In this document: piece by piece, positions 48,007-62,167 of the stretch
How the letters are laid out: each line of letters begins with the position of its first letter
How positions within the stretch are numbered: the first letter of the stretch is position 1
DNA from: Colius striatus
Lineage: Eukaryota; Chordata; Aves; Coliiformes; Coliidae
DNA length: 64,000 nt
Assembly: GCF_028858725.1 (NCBI RefSeq)
Contig: NC_084762.1
Span: 34,439,298-34,503,297, forward strand
Direction: 5' to 3'
Notes under the pieces: model-generated
What the model was told of the DNA's origin: nothing
Database searches by the model: none
What the model saw: the letters and a program-made list of their open reading frames with translations, nothing else
Made by a program: the position numbers and the translations under genes

Positions 48007-51000
48007 CCTTGTTGCTTACTAGCTTGCTTTTAGCCCTTGCTATCACTTCCCAAGAGGGGAAGTAGTCCTTCCTCTCTTTTAGGCATTTGAGGCCACTTTT
48101 GTAATATTGTTTCCAGTTTAGGCTCCCCAGACCAGGAAAAACATGGATATACTTGAACAAGTTGAGTAGGTAGGTGCATTTGATATGACTCCTATGCAAT
48201 TTAATTTTTTTTAAATTGAAAATATATGGGTTATGTGGAAGTGCAGCAGATGTCATTTTGAAACCTTGTAGGAATTCACAGCTAACACCTAGCTTTGAAT
48301 CTAGTTCTATAATAAGGAATGAACTCTCAGTTGTTTTTAATCATCCTGTGACATGCAAAAACCTGAATACTCTCTGCTAAACACCCAAGTCTAACTATTT
48401 TCGTTGAAAAGCCAAGTACATTCAAGAATAAACCAGCCTAGCTGGTAAGGAAATATGAGGACTTGTGCTTCCTCTTCCAGAGCAGGAGTTAAGTGCTTAA
48501 AGGTGAAGACTCACAAACAAACAGTAATATGAGCACTCCACAAGGACAAGGGCAGAGGCATGTCATAAAAGTGAGAGGCTGTTGAGGTGCTGTCAGCAAC
48601 AGCACACTGGAGGGCACGCTGTGCCCATTAGGTAGAGTCAAACACTGCATCACTGCCTGAAGAGTAATGCAGCGACACAGTCCTAAATAAAAGCAACGTG
48701 CTTGTGATACATGCTGGTGAAGAAATTACAGGTATTTACAGAGGTAGCTGTCACTAAATGCTCTAGCACACATCAAATGAAGTTCCTCAAGCGTGCCTAC
48801 AAGAGTCCAGCATTGTGTTCGGTAACTGTGGCAGTTCAGTTAAATGGTTCCACTTGTAGTGCCTTCTCTGGTAAAGCTGGTTGAGGGCTGATACAGGCTT
48901 TGTGAAACTCCCACAGGCAAACTAATCTTCTTGCTTGCATATGCTGGTATCTTAGAGCTGTTTGCTCATCTTAGGCAATTTACATTCTGTCTCCCCAGCT
49001 ATTCCACTGAGGTTTAACACAGTCCTAAGAGAGCTATGAAAAATATAGAAATAAAGAAAACATTTTCCTAATAAAGAAATTATTTTCTCAGTGAAAAGAG
49101 CATGTACTTTGTTTAAATAAAACTTTTATTTTTTATACTTTAAGGAGGAATAGTTTAGAACAATACTCAACATTTATGAAAACAATTGCACTTTTTCATA
49201 TGATGACAGTAGGAATAAAGTACTCTTGCCATGTGTAATCTGTAAGTAACTATAATGGTTTTAGTTCTGAAGGGTAACTATAGCAAAATAAGGCTGATAA
49301 AGCTTATGATATGACTGCAAAATCTGAGTAATTTTGTGTGCACCCAGTAACTTCTATCTAATACACTAAACGTTAGAATTTGGCAAGAGAGAGGGCAAAT
49401 GGGTATAAAACTAGATGCTGCTCAGTTAAAGATTATGAGGATGAATTTTTCTAATTTTCTCCACTCTGGAAGGATCCCTCAAATGTCTTAACTGTGTCCT
49501 GTCAGGCACTAGATCCTGTCAGCACCTCTGCACATCAGCTCCTGAGTTAGCTGAGGCTAAGCAAAGAGTGCACTTCAGATCCAGTCCTTCCTCCATGTGG
49601 TTCACATCCCAAACATAGCAAACCTCAGTTAAAGCAGGGGCCTTTTGTCTTCCTCTAAATCTTTCTGTGGCCAATGTACACAAGGCTGATGCCACATTCG
49701 TCCAGCAGATCTCCAGGGAGTTTGAAGCTTGCTGACATGTAGTTGCAGAAGTCAGGTGGTGATCGGGACCCTTGACAGAGCCCAGCCTTTAAGCCAAGGC
49801 TGCTTCAGTCCTGAAGGATGTGAGAAGCCTCCCAGCCCCAGTCCTCGCTCAGGGACTTGGGCTTCCCTCAGAAGTGGGAGGCCAGGCTTAGCCTCTGCCT
49901 TTAGTGAATGATTATTTATCATTCACTATGATTCACTATAATTTATGTTTATTACAAAAAACTCCTGTATCCTCAGGCTTACTAAAAGTTTGACATTGTA
50001 GCTCTGTAGATTTAAGTACTTTGAAAAATTTGTTAGTATTATTGAAAAGATTGTCAGAGATGGTTTGTGCAAGATACAAGAAATTAGATTTATTTTGATT
50101 CAGGATAGAAACCGAAGTTGAAAGCCTCATTTAAAAATGAAAAAGAAGGATATGAATCAGTGAGTTTGTAGATGTAGAGTTTGTAGGGCATGATGCTAAT
50201 CAAATGGTATGAACTATGCAAATATTTGTGCTTCTGGGAAGAGATTTCTTGGTAAAGAAAACCTCTTTCTTGACAATTAAGGAGAGACAAGAGACACCTT
50301 TACAGTATTTTATGTGTTGCTTTAAGTTTGGAAGTTATTTCTTTTAAGATTATTTTTTCTCAAATGAGAGATTTCAGCCTAGCCTAGACCAATTCATCTA
50401 CCATTATTTGAATTCAGAGCTCTATTAACTTTCATTATGTTTTAAAAGCATCTGTGTAATTTTGCTACTTGAAACATTTTATGCATGCATTGCTGTCAGA
50501 CTTCTTTTTTGTCTGATTTTCTGGGGGATAGTCACTCAAAAAATTGGATAATAGCCATATCACCACATTTATAATCTTAAATTATGGATAATAATGTGTG
50601 TCTCAATCATTCTGCATTTTATCAAGAAGGACATTTCCTCCTAAGAACTTGGGAGTCACTGAACGTCTTATTTAACAACTTTTTGTTTACATACTTTAAT
50701 TCACTTTCTATAGCTTATACCACTACTAGAATAAATATGTGTGCTTTAAAAAAAATACCAGTGATATGGTGTGTTATATATCTGTCAATTTACATCTGCT
50801 TCAAAATAGGTAGATCATTCCATATGATGTAGTTTTGCAAAACAGATCAATATATTCTTTGGATACCAAATATTCATTATTAAAACCTGTTATCCAGTAT
50901 AACACTATAAACGTGAATGTGACTACTTTGAAAAATGTTTACAAGCTATTAAGGTAAGTTCTGGCTAACTGACTAGGATATTATCACAAAAAAATGATCA

Positions 51001-54000
51001 CAGCAGTGCTGTCTAGAGCTGTTCTGAAACCATAAACTGAGCAGAAATCAGAGAATCAGTTTTTGAAGAAGAAACAAAGTACGATTTAGTGCTCTGCACA
51101 TGTTAATAAGCATTAAAAGAAGCATTCATTTTTAGTCTTGTTGGGAGAGTCAATATATTTCATTTAGATTAAGTTTACAGAGTATATTTTTATTGTACAT
51201 GGCAAATAATTCAAAAGTTATTAGATCATATGGTTATCTTTTTAAATTTCTCTAATATTGATTTTAGAAACCCTAATGCTTCTATTTAACTCAGGAATAT
51301 TGACTTTAATGTAATAGACTTTAGGCATTATGTTAGAATGAATATGACATCACCTAGAAAGAGCTCCAAGTAACTGTATCAGTAAAGCCACATCGTAACA
51401 ATGAAGGATGCAAATCCCTTAATGTTCGATATCATTGCTGCAGTGCATTGGAATAATGTAATAGAGTGTAGATTGCCCTTGTCTTAAATATTCTGTGATT
51501 CATTGTGGGTTTAATGAAATCTCAGGTGTCTCATCATAATGTTGTTTGCATTTGTTTCAAAGAAATGTAAAGAATAATGTGAATATTAAAATGAATGACT
51601 GGATTCATTAAGGAATAAACCAAGTAAATAAAAAATGGAGCCTACTTATTATGATGGAAAGAAATCTGAAATTGGGTAAAATCTTGCCCTTATTTGAGAC
51701 TATGATGAGGTTCCCATTGTGTTCTAAAATCAGCAGACTAAATTCTACTTTCATTAGCCAGGGCAAGAAGGTGTAGATAGTGGGATTTCAGTAGAGTTAT
51801 TAGGAATTTATTAGCATTAATCAGAGTTGAATTTAGCTTAATAGCTCCATGCTGTTGGAAAATGACTACATTTACAATTTTTAATGTCTATTTTTTTCAC
51901 CTGCTCCTATACAGCTCCAGTGGTGTCTTCAGGGTAGTAGAATCAAAATTTTTAACAGGATTTTAATGCATCATGAATAACAAAATATAAACATTGAATC
52001 TGGAAACAAACAAAATGTAATGAGTATTTCAATTCATTGTGCCCAGTCATGGTAATGGGTTAGGAAAAAACCAAACAGGAAGCAAATGGTCATAGTAAGT
52101 AACAAAGAAGAGATGCAATTTGGATCCATTTAAGGAGTGCAGGAAAGTAAAGCAGAGTCAAAAAGGGATCCCCACATTACCCAAAAGGCAACGTGGTCAC
52201 CTGAAATCGCTTTGTAGCAATGGCTCTTAGTAACCCAGCTGATAACATGCTTACTGCTTCAAACACTGCGCAAGATTTAATTTCAATCTAGAGATGTATG
52301 GTTATAAATCTGTATTTGCAGAAGACTAGGTGACAAGGGTAGGAACAATAGCTCTTTTTGTGGTCACATTAACATCAACATGCACAAATTTGTTTTTTTC
52401 TTCTTCCACTTCGTAAAACATACATCTTTCATGTAAAGTGACCTTAAGGCTTACTTCTTTCCCCTGATTTCTGTTTTTTCTTGGAAGAGAGGGTTCAGCC
52501 TTCCATATCTGAGTCACTATCATTTCAATATACCAAAAGGTAGAAACAATTAACTGTTCAAGTTAACACAGACATTTTAGTAAGTAATAACCTTTCACTA
52601 GATCTTTGAACTTAGCAGGGAACATGAACTTGTAGTGGTCTAGGCCAAATTTTAAAATTAAATGCTGTGGATAGGTAAGAAAGGAAGGGATGAAGACTCC
52701 TTTTTATAAAATGATTACTGCAAACAATGCAACCTGGTCGAAGGTTTTCTTCTATAGGTGTGCAGGGTTTCAACAGCTGTCCTATGACCAACTTTCTCAT
52801 GGTGTAGGTGAAATGTATGGCCCTGAAGTCAGGGGAGGCTGACAAGTAAGAAAGAGAAAACAGAAATCAGATAAACCTAGAAGCATTTTTCCTGTGTCTA
52901 GCTCTAGGTAACATGTATGTTTGTGCAGTGAAGGTAAATGACCATGGGGATATAGCATATGCTCCACCACTTCCAGTTTTCACATTAAGAAGAGAGATTT
53001 CAGGTGAGCTATTCAGATGCTCTCGACTCACTCAGAAAGGTACACAGCATATCCTCATACATTTACCCCATACATGATCTGTGTATGCTTTTAGTTACTC
53101 AAACAGGAAAGGCTTGTGGGGAGTGGTTGGAAGAAGCTCAAAGAAACAATGAAGCTTTCAGCATATCAGCCTTTCTCCCAGTCTGAAAAAGAGGTTTACT
53201 GCTTTTTTTTTTCTCCCCCTAAGCTACAATTATTTAATTTTAAAAATGCTTTTCTTACACCCTTCGACCAGAGTCGTAACCACAGCATTTCTGCCAATGC
53301 TGCGTGAGCAGTAGGAGATTCGGAATGGCAAACAACTGCAGAGGGCAGTATTAACTCATCGTCTGAACCCTGTGGTGCCAGAGAATAACAATATCCCTTG
53401 GAAAGCCAAAATTATATTTTGTATGTAAATAGCATAGGGCTTTGTTAAGCGAGTTCAGCATGTATTTCCAAGAGCAAATACGAGAGAATTTTGTGATACA
53501 TCGTTTGTTAAAAAAGTACCTATATATATTGAATTAAATTTCTCAGATTGTAAGAAGGTGGAAGAGCATATATGTTCTGGAAACACTTATTTTGTTTATT
53601 CTTTATTGTGGCATGTTGTAATACAGTGACATTCATCAATAGCTGATAGTTTTTTACAATATGAATGAAAACACAAAGGAAGGATTGGCAGAAAAATGTG
53701 TCTGACACTGTTCTTTTCTCTCCCTGGTGCACTTCAAGATAATAAGACTTACGACAACTTAAAACTAATTCTTTTTAATGTAATATTCATTTACATACAT
53801 ATCTAATTTTTTGTAGTAGTGATGTTACTGCTTTCTTTACAATTCCTGGGACTGTAAGACAATTTTTTTAGGGAACATGGCAAGCATGAATCATTGATCA
53901 TCGATTGGCAGACTTAAAAAAAAAAAAAAGTGCACTCTCCAAGAGAAAGAATTAAAAATCAGTTTCTCCCTTGTATTCAAAATAAGATTCAGATTTTATC

Positions 54001-56022
54001 TCATTTTCTGGTGTTCACCACAGAGCTCACAAATAATATTTCCCTGTTTGCAGGTACCTGGTTTTATGGGACTTAACATTTTGTGGGAGGTCCACAGTAA
54101 ACCTTCAATGCAGAAAAGGAGCAAAAATGCACACTCTGTTCACATGGCCACCCACTGTATTTATCTGTCTTGATGAGCAGATTGCTATTTTTCCAGGAGT
54201 CCTTGCAGACTCCTGACATAATTTGGATGATTCATGCAACAAACCTTCCCTTCTCGCCTTTTATTTATTTTAATTTGACCCTGACTTGTCCCTTTTGCTA
54301 CTGGCTGATTCTGTGTATAAGACTAGGTTTTACTAGAATATGTAGTTGCACATCTTTTCAGCACCATATCTATATGAGTTTGATCTTCCATTCCAGTAAA
54401 ATGAGAAGTTTCTGCTTAAGTATGTAAAAGGGGTGATGTGTGTATATATATCATGATCCATCTGAAAAAGATCTGAATCTCACTCCTCTGTGGATTCAGC
54501 ACACTTTTTCTTCTTCATAACTGTTACATGCAGCTGCCATAGCTGCTCTGTTTTTAAGTTTTTCAACAAGAATTTAAAGATTTCGTTTATGGTATCTCTT
54601 TGAAAAAAAAGAAAACAGACACCAAATCTTGCCACTAAGCTACTGTTTAAAATACATAAACTGCACTAGGAAAGAAGGGTCTTCCCCTCATGAGAGAGGT
54701 CTCCAGTCTTTCCTGTTTCACTTGCAGCACAAAGTGGGATGTCTTTAGCCTGGACAACTTTTTACCCAGAATTTATGACCTTTCCTTGTCTGTTTTTAGT
54801 AGTCCATGGCATCTGTATGTATACACACACACATTTTTCTTAGCATTTTAAACAGAAAAGTTCACTGTTTAAAATAGGTAAGGGTTAAAATGGAGTTTTC
54901 TAGAAAGATTCCACAGCTGCAAGTGGATGCTAACTGCCTGCTGCTATAACAATTTATCCTTCATCCTGAATAGCATGTTTAATCATGCCATATCAACAGC
55001 CAGCAGCATGTTGACTAACACTGCTTCAGCCTGCATGCTGTGTAGAGATTGATTACACTGGTGCATGAAGATAGGCATGCGGGTGGATTTAAACAGCAGT
55101 CAGAAACTTTAACAATATATCAATCACTGGGAAAGAAGTTCTGGCTTTTCTGCTTTCTAAAGTTGTCACCTATCAATTATTAAAGTGCAGACAACATGGA
55201 AGTTAAAATAATACAGATGACAATTCTATGCTATTTGTTGTAATTTTTAAAGCTTTTTGTCGCATTGAATATGAAAATAGATTTTAGAGGAGTAGCAACA
55301 GATACAAGATTATTTGTAATCTTGGATGTAAGAGTGAGAAGTCTTTATCAATAGGTATATAGATATATACAAAAAGAAAGGTTGTATGATTCATGATGAT
55401 AGTATAACAGTATCACACTGCTCAGCATTCATGTTATGTTTGAAACACATGCAAACCAGATAACGAGTCTATTTCAACAGAAAAGATCCTTATAAATGTT
55501 TAAGATGCCTTCAAAGCTAATACTTGATGACTCTGTTATCCTGATGATATTATTAGGAAGATTAAGTACAATTATTATAAATAGAAAAAGCCATTCTCTG
55601 TGCTACGTTAGGTAAAACCTAAAGGTTTCTGTATGGGCAAGTGAATTGGATGGATTATGGGTTAAAAACTCCAAGTTTGAGGGGTTTTATACTTGGATGA
55701 AGGAAAGATTCTTTTCCTAAGAGCAGGTAGGTGTAACTCATTTGGTCAGTTTTCCACAAAGCCATATAGACTAAGCATGGTAACAACCTTTTTAGACAAT
55801 GTTATTGCCATAGTGTTGTAACAAATGGATAGCTGCAACGTTGTCAGAAGGAATGTTAAAATGTATCTTGCTGTTTGTGTACAGTAGCTGCTGAGATGAT
55901 TTTGCACAGTTTCATGTGATAGCTTCAAAAGATGAGCCTAGTTAAGGACTGTCGGATTAAACAGCTGATGTAACTTGTGGCCAGAAGGAACATCCCTCTG
56001 CAGCTTCCCTTGCAGTCAGCTC
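48007..56022. other. AT-rich intergenic stretch
   Basis: About 8 kb without recognised coding domains. It contains a perfect 10-bp-arm inverted repeat at 49903-49927, a somewhat GC-richer patch at 49480-49900 of unknown nature, and a run of 14 A at 53916-53929. Confidence 0.5.
49903..49927. repeat. Perfect inverted repeat, 10-bp arms, 5-nt loop
   Basis: The left arm AGTGAATGAT and the right arm ATCATTCACT are exact reverse complements separated by TATTT. A further ATGATTCACT follows at once, adding a third near-copy of the right arm. No transposon ends or terminator context are evident. Confidence 0.7.
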
Positions 56023-56615
56023 TGTGGTGGGCTGACCCTGGTTGCATGCCAAATGCCCACCCAAAACTTCTCTATCACTCCACTTCCTCAGTTGGACATG
56101 GGAGAAAAAATATAACAAAAAGCTTGTGGGTTGAGAGAAGGACAGGGAGAAATCACCCAGCAACTACCATCAGGGGCAAAACTGACATGACTTGGGGGAA
56201 TTAGTTTAATTTATTACCAATCAACCAGAGTAGTGTAATGTGAAATAAAACCAGATCTGAAAAACACCTTCCCCACACCCCTCCTTTCTTTTTGGGCTTA
56301 GCTTTACTCCAAATTATCTTTACCTGCTTCCCTCAAGCAGCATATGGGGACAGAGAATGGAAGTTGCAGTTAGTTCATCACATGTTGTCTCTGACGCTCC
56401 TTCCTGAACAGGATGAGGCCTCTTTACACTTTTCCCCTGCACCAGCGTGGGATCATTTCCATGGGACACAGTCCTCCTCCACAAACTTCTCCAGTGTGGG
56501 TCGTTTCTGTAGGCTGCAGAACTGCTCCACTGTGAATTCCCCACGGGATCACAAGTCCTGACAGCAAACCTGATCTCACATGAGTTCGTCTCAGTCCATG
56601 GGTTCCCAGGTTCCC
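56023..56615 (-). mobile_element. ERVL-type LTR fragment, same family as the 46873 LTR
   Basis: On the plus strand it opens TGTGGTGGGCTGACCCTGG, the reverse complement of the CCACCACA end of the 46873 LTR. It follows that LTR through TTCTCTATCACTCCACTTCC and the cacagtcctcctccacaaact subrepeat region to GATCACAAGTCCTGACAGCA. Similarity fades after about 56615, so the 5' part of the LTR is missing. No target duplication can be tested. Confidence 0.8.
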
Positions 56616-58220
56616 ACTGTCACTTAGGTAATCCAGTGGTAACTGAAGGTGTAAAAGGCTGTGATGCATGGGTTAGCGTTTGCCTCAAAAAGGAGGCAGT
56701 ATTTTAAATCCATTTTATCAATATATGAATCTGTAGCCATGGTGCTAATGGAGAGCATATTACACTAACAAGAAACAGAAATGGAGCAGAAGTAGCATGG
56801 GAGTCTGTGTTTGGGTGGTTAGAAAGCCACGGTTGGAAGCAGACCTGCAGCACTGTGGCTGGTTGGAAGTCTGAGTTCTCAAACGACAGAAGAGGAAAAC
56901 AGATACCATGTTCATAACAGACAATAACTATGCGCCTTGTTCTGCTCCAAGAGCTACTCTGTGAGGTAATAGAGGAAAGCCTGTAAATTGTTTCCCTTGG
57001 GGCATTGGTGGGCTATTACCATTGCAATGAGACACACCTTTTTTCAATGAGAATGCAGTCAGACATGGAACATTTTGATGTGATTTTTTTCACTGCTGGC
57101 AAAATAAACTGGGAAGCTTTCAGGGACACTGGAAGGTCTATATGCTCCTTGGAGATGAAATAAAATACTGAGCTCTTTGCAGATATGGTAACAGATTATT
57201 AAATAAAGTGTGTGAATAAGAAACAGGCAAAGCACATGAAAAAAAATATTATCCATATCAAGACTGATCAAATAGTTCACACCCTTAGAGAGCTCACATT
57301 TTTACAGCATTATTTCTGAGCCCAGAGCACATTTCAGTATCACCTGTGAGAGACAGGCCTTTCAGCACACTCTTATTGCACTTCACAGACCATTATCGTC
57401 CATTAGGTAGAGGAAAAAGCCTAAGCACTGCTAAGTTGTACCCAGTTGTACCCTCTGCTCCTTCCTTTATAACAAACCTACAAATAGTTGCAACCTTATT
57501 GCAGACTTAAAGTAGAAATGAATGCAAACTGAGCAACATTTGGAGAGGAGAGGAAACAATCACGATGACAACAAATTAGACTAAACACACATAGTATGTA
57601 AAACCATCCCAAGTGCAAGTCATTTACGCCTTCTAGTTGTTTTGCTGGTGTGTTGTTAGATCAATCACACTGCACAGACATTGACTTCAGACATAATACA
57701 GCATATCAGGATTCAACATGGCATTGCAGATGCAACAAGCCAAAGCAGAAAGTATACAATAGCAATTGAATTTTGGATGCTTCTTATTGCTTCCTTTGAG
57801 CATGTAAGTCATGAGGAGATGGGAAACAAAGTATTTAATCTATAGCTTTCTCTTATTAACACATAACTGTGTCTTTGCTAATACAGGTAGTAACTTCTGT
57901 AGATGCTGAGCTGTGGGACTGGATAGTACCATGGACAGGAATGGAAAAATCAGAAACACTTGGCACAGGATAGCTTTACAAACCTGAACACCAAAGATCC
58001 AACATAAACAAGGACCTCATACAAGTTTTTCTTTTCTGGTTCCAGGAGATGAACTTTAGAGCTCTTTTATATACACCAAGGGAGACAGTTTATAAATTAT
58101 AATGTATATGTACATATAATTGATAACACAGGAGAATTTACAGATGTTTGAGAAGAATGGCAGGCTATATTCAGGATCCTTATAGGTGTTTTATTAGCTT
58201 TCTCTGTCATTCTTCAGCTC
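56616..58220. other. Intergenic stretch, nothing recognised
   Basis: No repeat, exon or RNA was recognised in these 1.6 kb. Confidence 0.5.
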
Positions 58221-58415
58221 TGTGAAGACCTCCAAGGAAGGAGACTCCACAACAGCTCTGGGCAGCCTGTTCCACTGCTCCATCATCCTCACAGTAAAAT
58301 AGTTTTTTATTATATTTAAGTGGACCTTTTTGTGTTTCAGCTTCATGCCCTTACCCGTTGTCTTGTTGCTAGCTACTATAGAAAACAGGGATGTCTCAAG
58401 CTGCTGACACAATAT
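58221..58415 (-). mobile_element. CR1 LINE fragment (end of ORF2)
   Basis: The minus strand encodes GMKLKHKKVHLNIIKNYFTV then EQWNRLPRAVVESPSLEVF, the conserved C-terminus of CR1 ORF2. The plus strand shows GAAGACCTCCAAGGAAGGAG and CTCTGGGCAGCCTGTTCCA. The octamer tail and most of the 3' UTR are absent on the left, so this copy is truncated at both ends. Confidence 0.88.
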
Positions 58416-61400
58416 CCATGTAATTATGACTGTCTGTCTTCAGTTGCTGTCATCGAGGAGCGAAAATGGCCAGGAACACAAAGGACAAGCCAAATAACCT
58501 TATTTTCTGCTAAAACAAATAGTAAGTTTCAATGATTTAGTTGTAGTTACTGGAAGAAAAAACACCAAAATGTAAAATAGGAGCACTGATCCTCTTCAGA
58601 GTGCCTACTGCCCCACAAATTAGGATTCTTTTTCTGAATATTACTGATGATATTAAGAATTTAGGCATAAGCAAAGCACCATATCATAAATGGTTTTGTT
58701 CTACACAATGTGAATAATTCTTGTTATTAATGGTTGTTCAATAGCAAATATTTTAGTGCAGCTGCAGGTGAACACAGAGACAAAGAACCACCCTTAGTTA
58801 GGACTAATATTTGAATTTGACATTAGAGGTAATTAGAGTAAGAGGAAGCACTGCAAGAGTAGAGGAAGTCCAATTGGCTATCCAAGAGAAACACATGTGT
58901 ATGACATATGGTAATGACTGAAAGCTTTGAAAACTCCCAAATAGATGGCACCCTCAACAGAAATTTACACATCTTAAACAGCCTGAAGTCAATATAATTG
59001 GTTAAGGAAAAAAGACTATAATTTTATCCCTTAATGTGTGATGTGTTGAACATTTCTTGGGAAATAATAGTGTGCAGATAACTAATCTGATTACTCTGGA
59101 ATCACATCAGCAGTGCAGCAGCAACCAGTGACGAAATATTTTCACACATAGTCTTGTGCTTTACTGTCTGTGAATGAATGTACTGGTGCAAGAGAAATGA
59201 ACTATAGCTCTAAAGCACATATGCAAAGCACGGGATCTCATCATGGCATCAGCAGCAAGCTCTACAATGGCAGAAGCAGGTTACCACTCAATCAGCTGAG
59301 TTCTTCAGATTGCCAGAGTCCCTGCTAGTATTGAGTATTCTCTAGGAAGTATGCTGTACAGGGCTAGCAAGGCAATGGTGCTGCTGTTGCCACCTTTGTG
59401 TCTTTTCATTGGCAGTTGCAGCCATGTTACGGGAAGATATCCTTGGTGGGCTAACCTTACTTTTTGATGCTTGCCAGTCTTTAGCAAATAAAGATTTCTT
59501 TTGTATTGTGACTTCACATACAGCTGGTTGCCAGGTGCCTCACAATGACTAACTCTGCTAAGAGCACGTCTGCTAGCTGGATACAGCTGTGACTGAAATC
59601 TCAAAATGTCTTCCTGGTTCACTGCTGTTTTCAACACCCCATGTCACTCCCATGAAACTTGACTTAGTTCTCATGGTGGCTCTTCTTGCTTCTGGTTGTC
59701 CCAGTGTCTAATTCATGAGTGCGGAGAAACACAAGGGCTACATCCAGTGATTGTTTTATTTGGACATCTTTTTGTGGATGATGTCAACAAGAGTAAGAAA
59801 CATGAACCCTAGTTGTTTCGTGTTAATGATTTTTAAAGCACATAAAGGAAAGGGGTTGCTATGAATTGTTGCAGATATCAAACTTGGAAGTTTATCAGCC
59901 AGTAAATGATGAATGAAGGTGAGACATAAAATTCATTTCCAGTATCTCTCCTAAGACATCAGGTAGTCCAAGGTTGGATAAAAACACAATGAGACCATTT
60001 TACAAAGCTGCTGCTGGTAAGCTCATATCTCATATCAGTGCCTCAGGTGTTAGGTTATGGTATTTATAAGCAGGTACACAGCTCATTTCTTTGAACATCG
60101 TTCATAATTTCAGACCTTTGAGACTTTCATCAGAAACAAGTTGACAATGAAGCTGGTACAAGAGAGACTTTCTTTCCCAGTTTCATGAGTAATAACAACC
60201 CAAATGCAGATACTGCTGAGATTGAGATTAAAGTCTCCTCTGGCTACTTTATTCCTCCTCAGGTTATTTTACTCAAATTCAAACACAATAATAACATACA
60301 CAGTATGGAATGGTGAGGAGTAAACCTAAGACAAACTGACAGAAGGGATGTTTCCTTTCTTTGAAACAAGAAATATCTACAGACCTTATTCTTTTCAACA
60401 TTCAAAATAACTAGCAGTGGTGGAAACCAAGTCTTCCAAAACCCCCTCCTCTTTCTGAGTGTGTTTGAAATTGTAATGTTTTCTTTAAACTACTAAAATT
60501 AAGTTTGAAAGTGATGATTTAGATGTCTGAAATCAGGCACCAAACAATAGGATCAGACTCCTGAAGACCTTCATCTGACCCTGAAGAGTGAACTATTGTC
60601 ATTTATTCCTACAAATCAATTTTAAACAAAAAAAAATGTTGCCCACCTGGCTCTGCTACCTAACCTGTAGATAACTGCTCCTCTCCCATTATTCTTTCTT
60701 TTCTGCTAGTGATTTCCACAATTTAGAAAATGACTGCAGTATAGAGAACCATGCAAACTCCTGCTTAAATGAAATACTTTAAACTCTTGCCCTTTTCTTC
60801 TCCTGTGCTTCTGATTTGTGCAAGGTTGCATACTCTTGCCTTAGGTTAGGATGACACTCATCTCTGTTTATCTCGACTTGCCCACACTATCTTAACCCTG
60901 CACTTCCTTCTTTCTTTGGTACACTCACTATGTTTCAACAGAAATATCATTCTATACAAAAAAGCACAGAATATGGCACTTCTTCATGTGCCCCTCCTTT
61001 TTCTCTCCTTGGTATATCAGCACAATGTTTCTCCTTGCCTGGGCTTTCCTGGAGAGTTTCTTTCTCCTCATACACCTTAAATAGCAATTCTATGTATAGT
61101 TACTGCAAAAAGTAGCCCAAAAGTTGAGATGAAGTTCTATAAGTCCTAGGAAAATATTTTTGCACAAGTAAAAAAATAGGAAAAAGAATAAAGAGTTCTG
61201 AAAGTTAATTTAATATTAAATAATAACCCCACAAAAGTATCAGGAAAGAAAACTAATTTGTAGAGATTTTCATCTCTGTTTAAACAAAAGGCACATGAAC
61301 ACAAAAAACAGAATCAGAACATATCCAAGCTCAAAACACATTCAAACCTAATAACAATGACCAATAAGAATTAAATAAAAGGCGAATCATAAAATTCATC

Positions 61401-62167
61401 AGTGAGATGCATGAGTCAGAATGAGTTAATTTTCACAAACCATTTGGTTTAATAATAAAAAAAAGCCATTGGATTGGGGTTTTCCCCATGTTCAGTCTTT
61501 CCTGTTCCAGGTTGTCATTTAATTTTGATAAATTCATCTGGGAACGGGAATTGTTACTGTGTCAAATTGCTGGAGTTGTTTTTGCTATTTCTAATCTATG
61601 GTGAATATTCAAAAAGACAATACAATTCCATACATGTAATCACTGAATTTAATATTAATACAATTATTTTCTAAAACACACAGAGGAGATAAGAGATTTA
61701 CCCTCATCCATCTATTATCCCAGAGATCCAGATTTATTTGCTTTAAAGACAGTCACAGAGACAAAAAAGGAACAGCTGTTTGCACAAAATTTTGAATAAA
61801 TAAACAGATGCAGTTAATTTATACACCAGGGGCTTGGGTCAGACTGCTCTCTATTCCTATTACCCATGGAAATACAGATGTGCTGGTTGCCTGCTGCAGT
61901 AAAAAATTTTGTTTTCACTCCCAAACAGAGTTGGACTGGGAGGCTTTTTCTCCTGGCCTGGATCATCAAAGGAGCTTTTCCATATTGCAGTTCAGAAGAA
62001 GAATGCACTAATGGTCAGTGATCCAGTAGAGACATTGCTTAGCAGGAGATTACTTTGGAAATCAATGTCATAATATTTGTTTCCAGGTGAAAATCAGCCT
62101 CACTGTGAAATTTAAGTTTCTTTCTGTGTCCTCTGTGTATCACATTATGAGTATCACACAGAAGGGT
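58416..62167. other. AT-rich intergenic stretch, nothing recognised
   Basis: A minus-strand open frame of 110 codons (59305-59637) has no identifiable motif. No repeats or RNA genes were recognised. Confidence 0.5.

Noticed and set aside
53916..53929. A-run as the tail of a processed pseudogene or SINE
   Set aside because: No coding or tRNA-like sequence precedes it. The runs at 19896, 29178 and 39983 likewise lack an adjoining retrocopy that I can recognise.
59305..59637. 110-codon minus-strand open frame
   Set aside because: No motif or context. Frames of this size are expected by chance in 64 kb.
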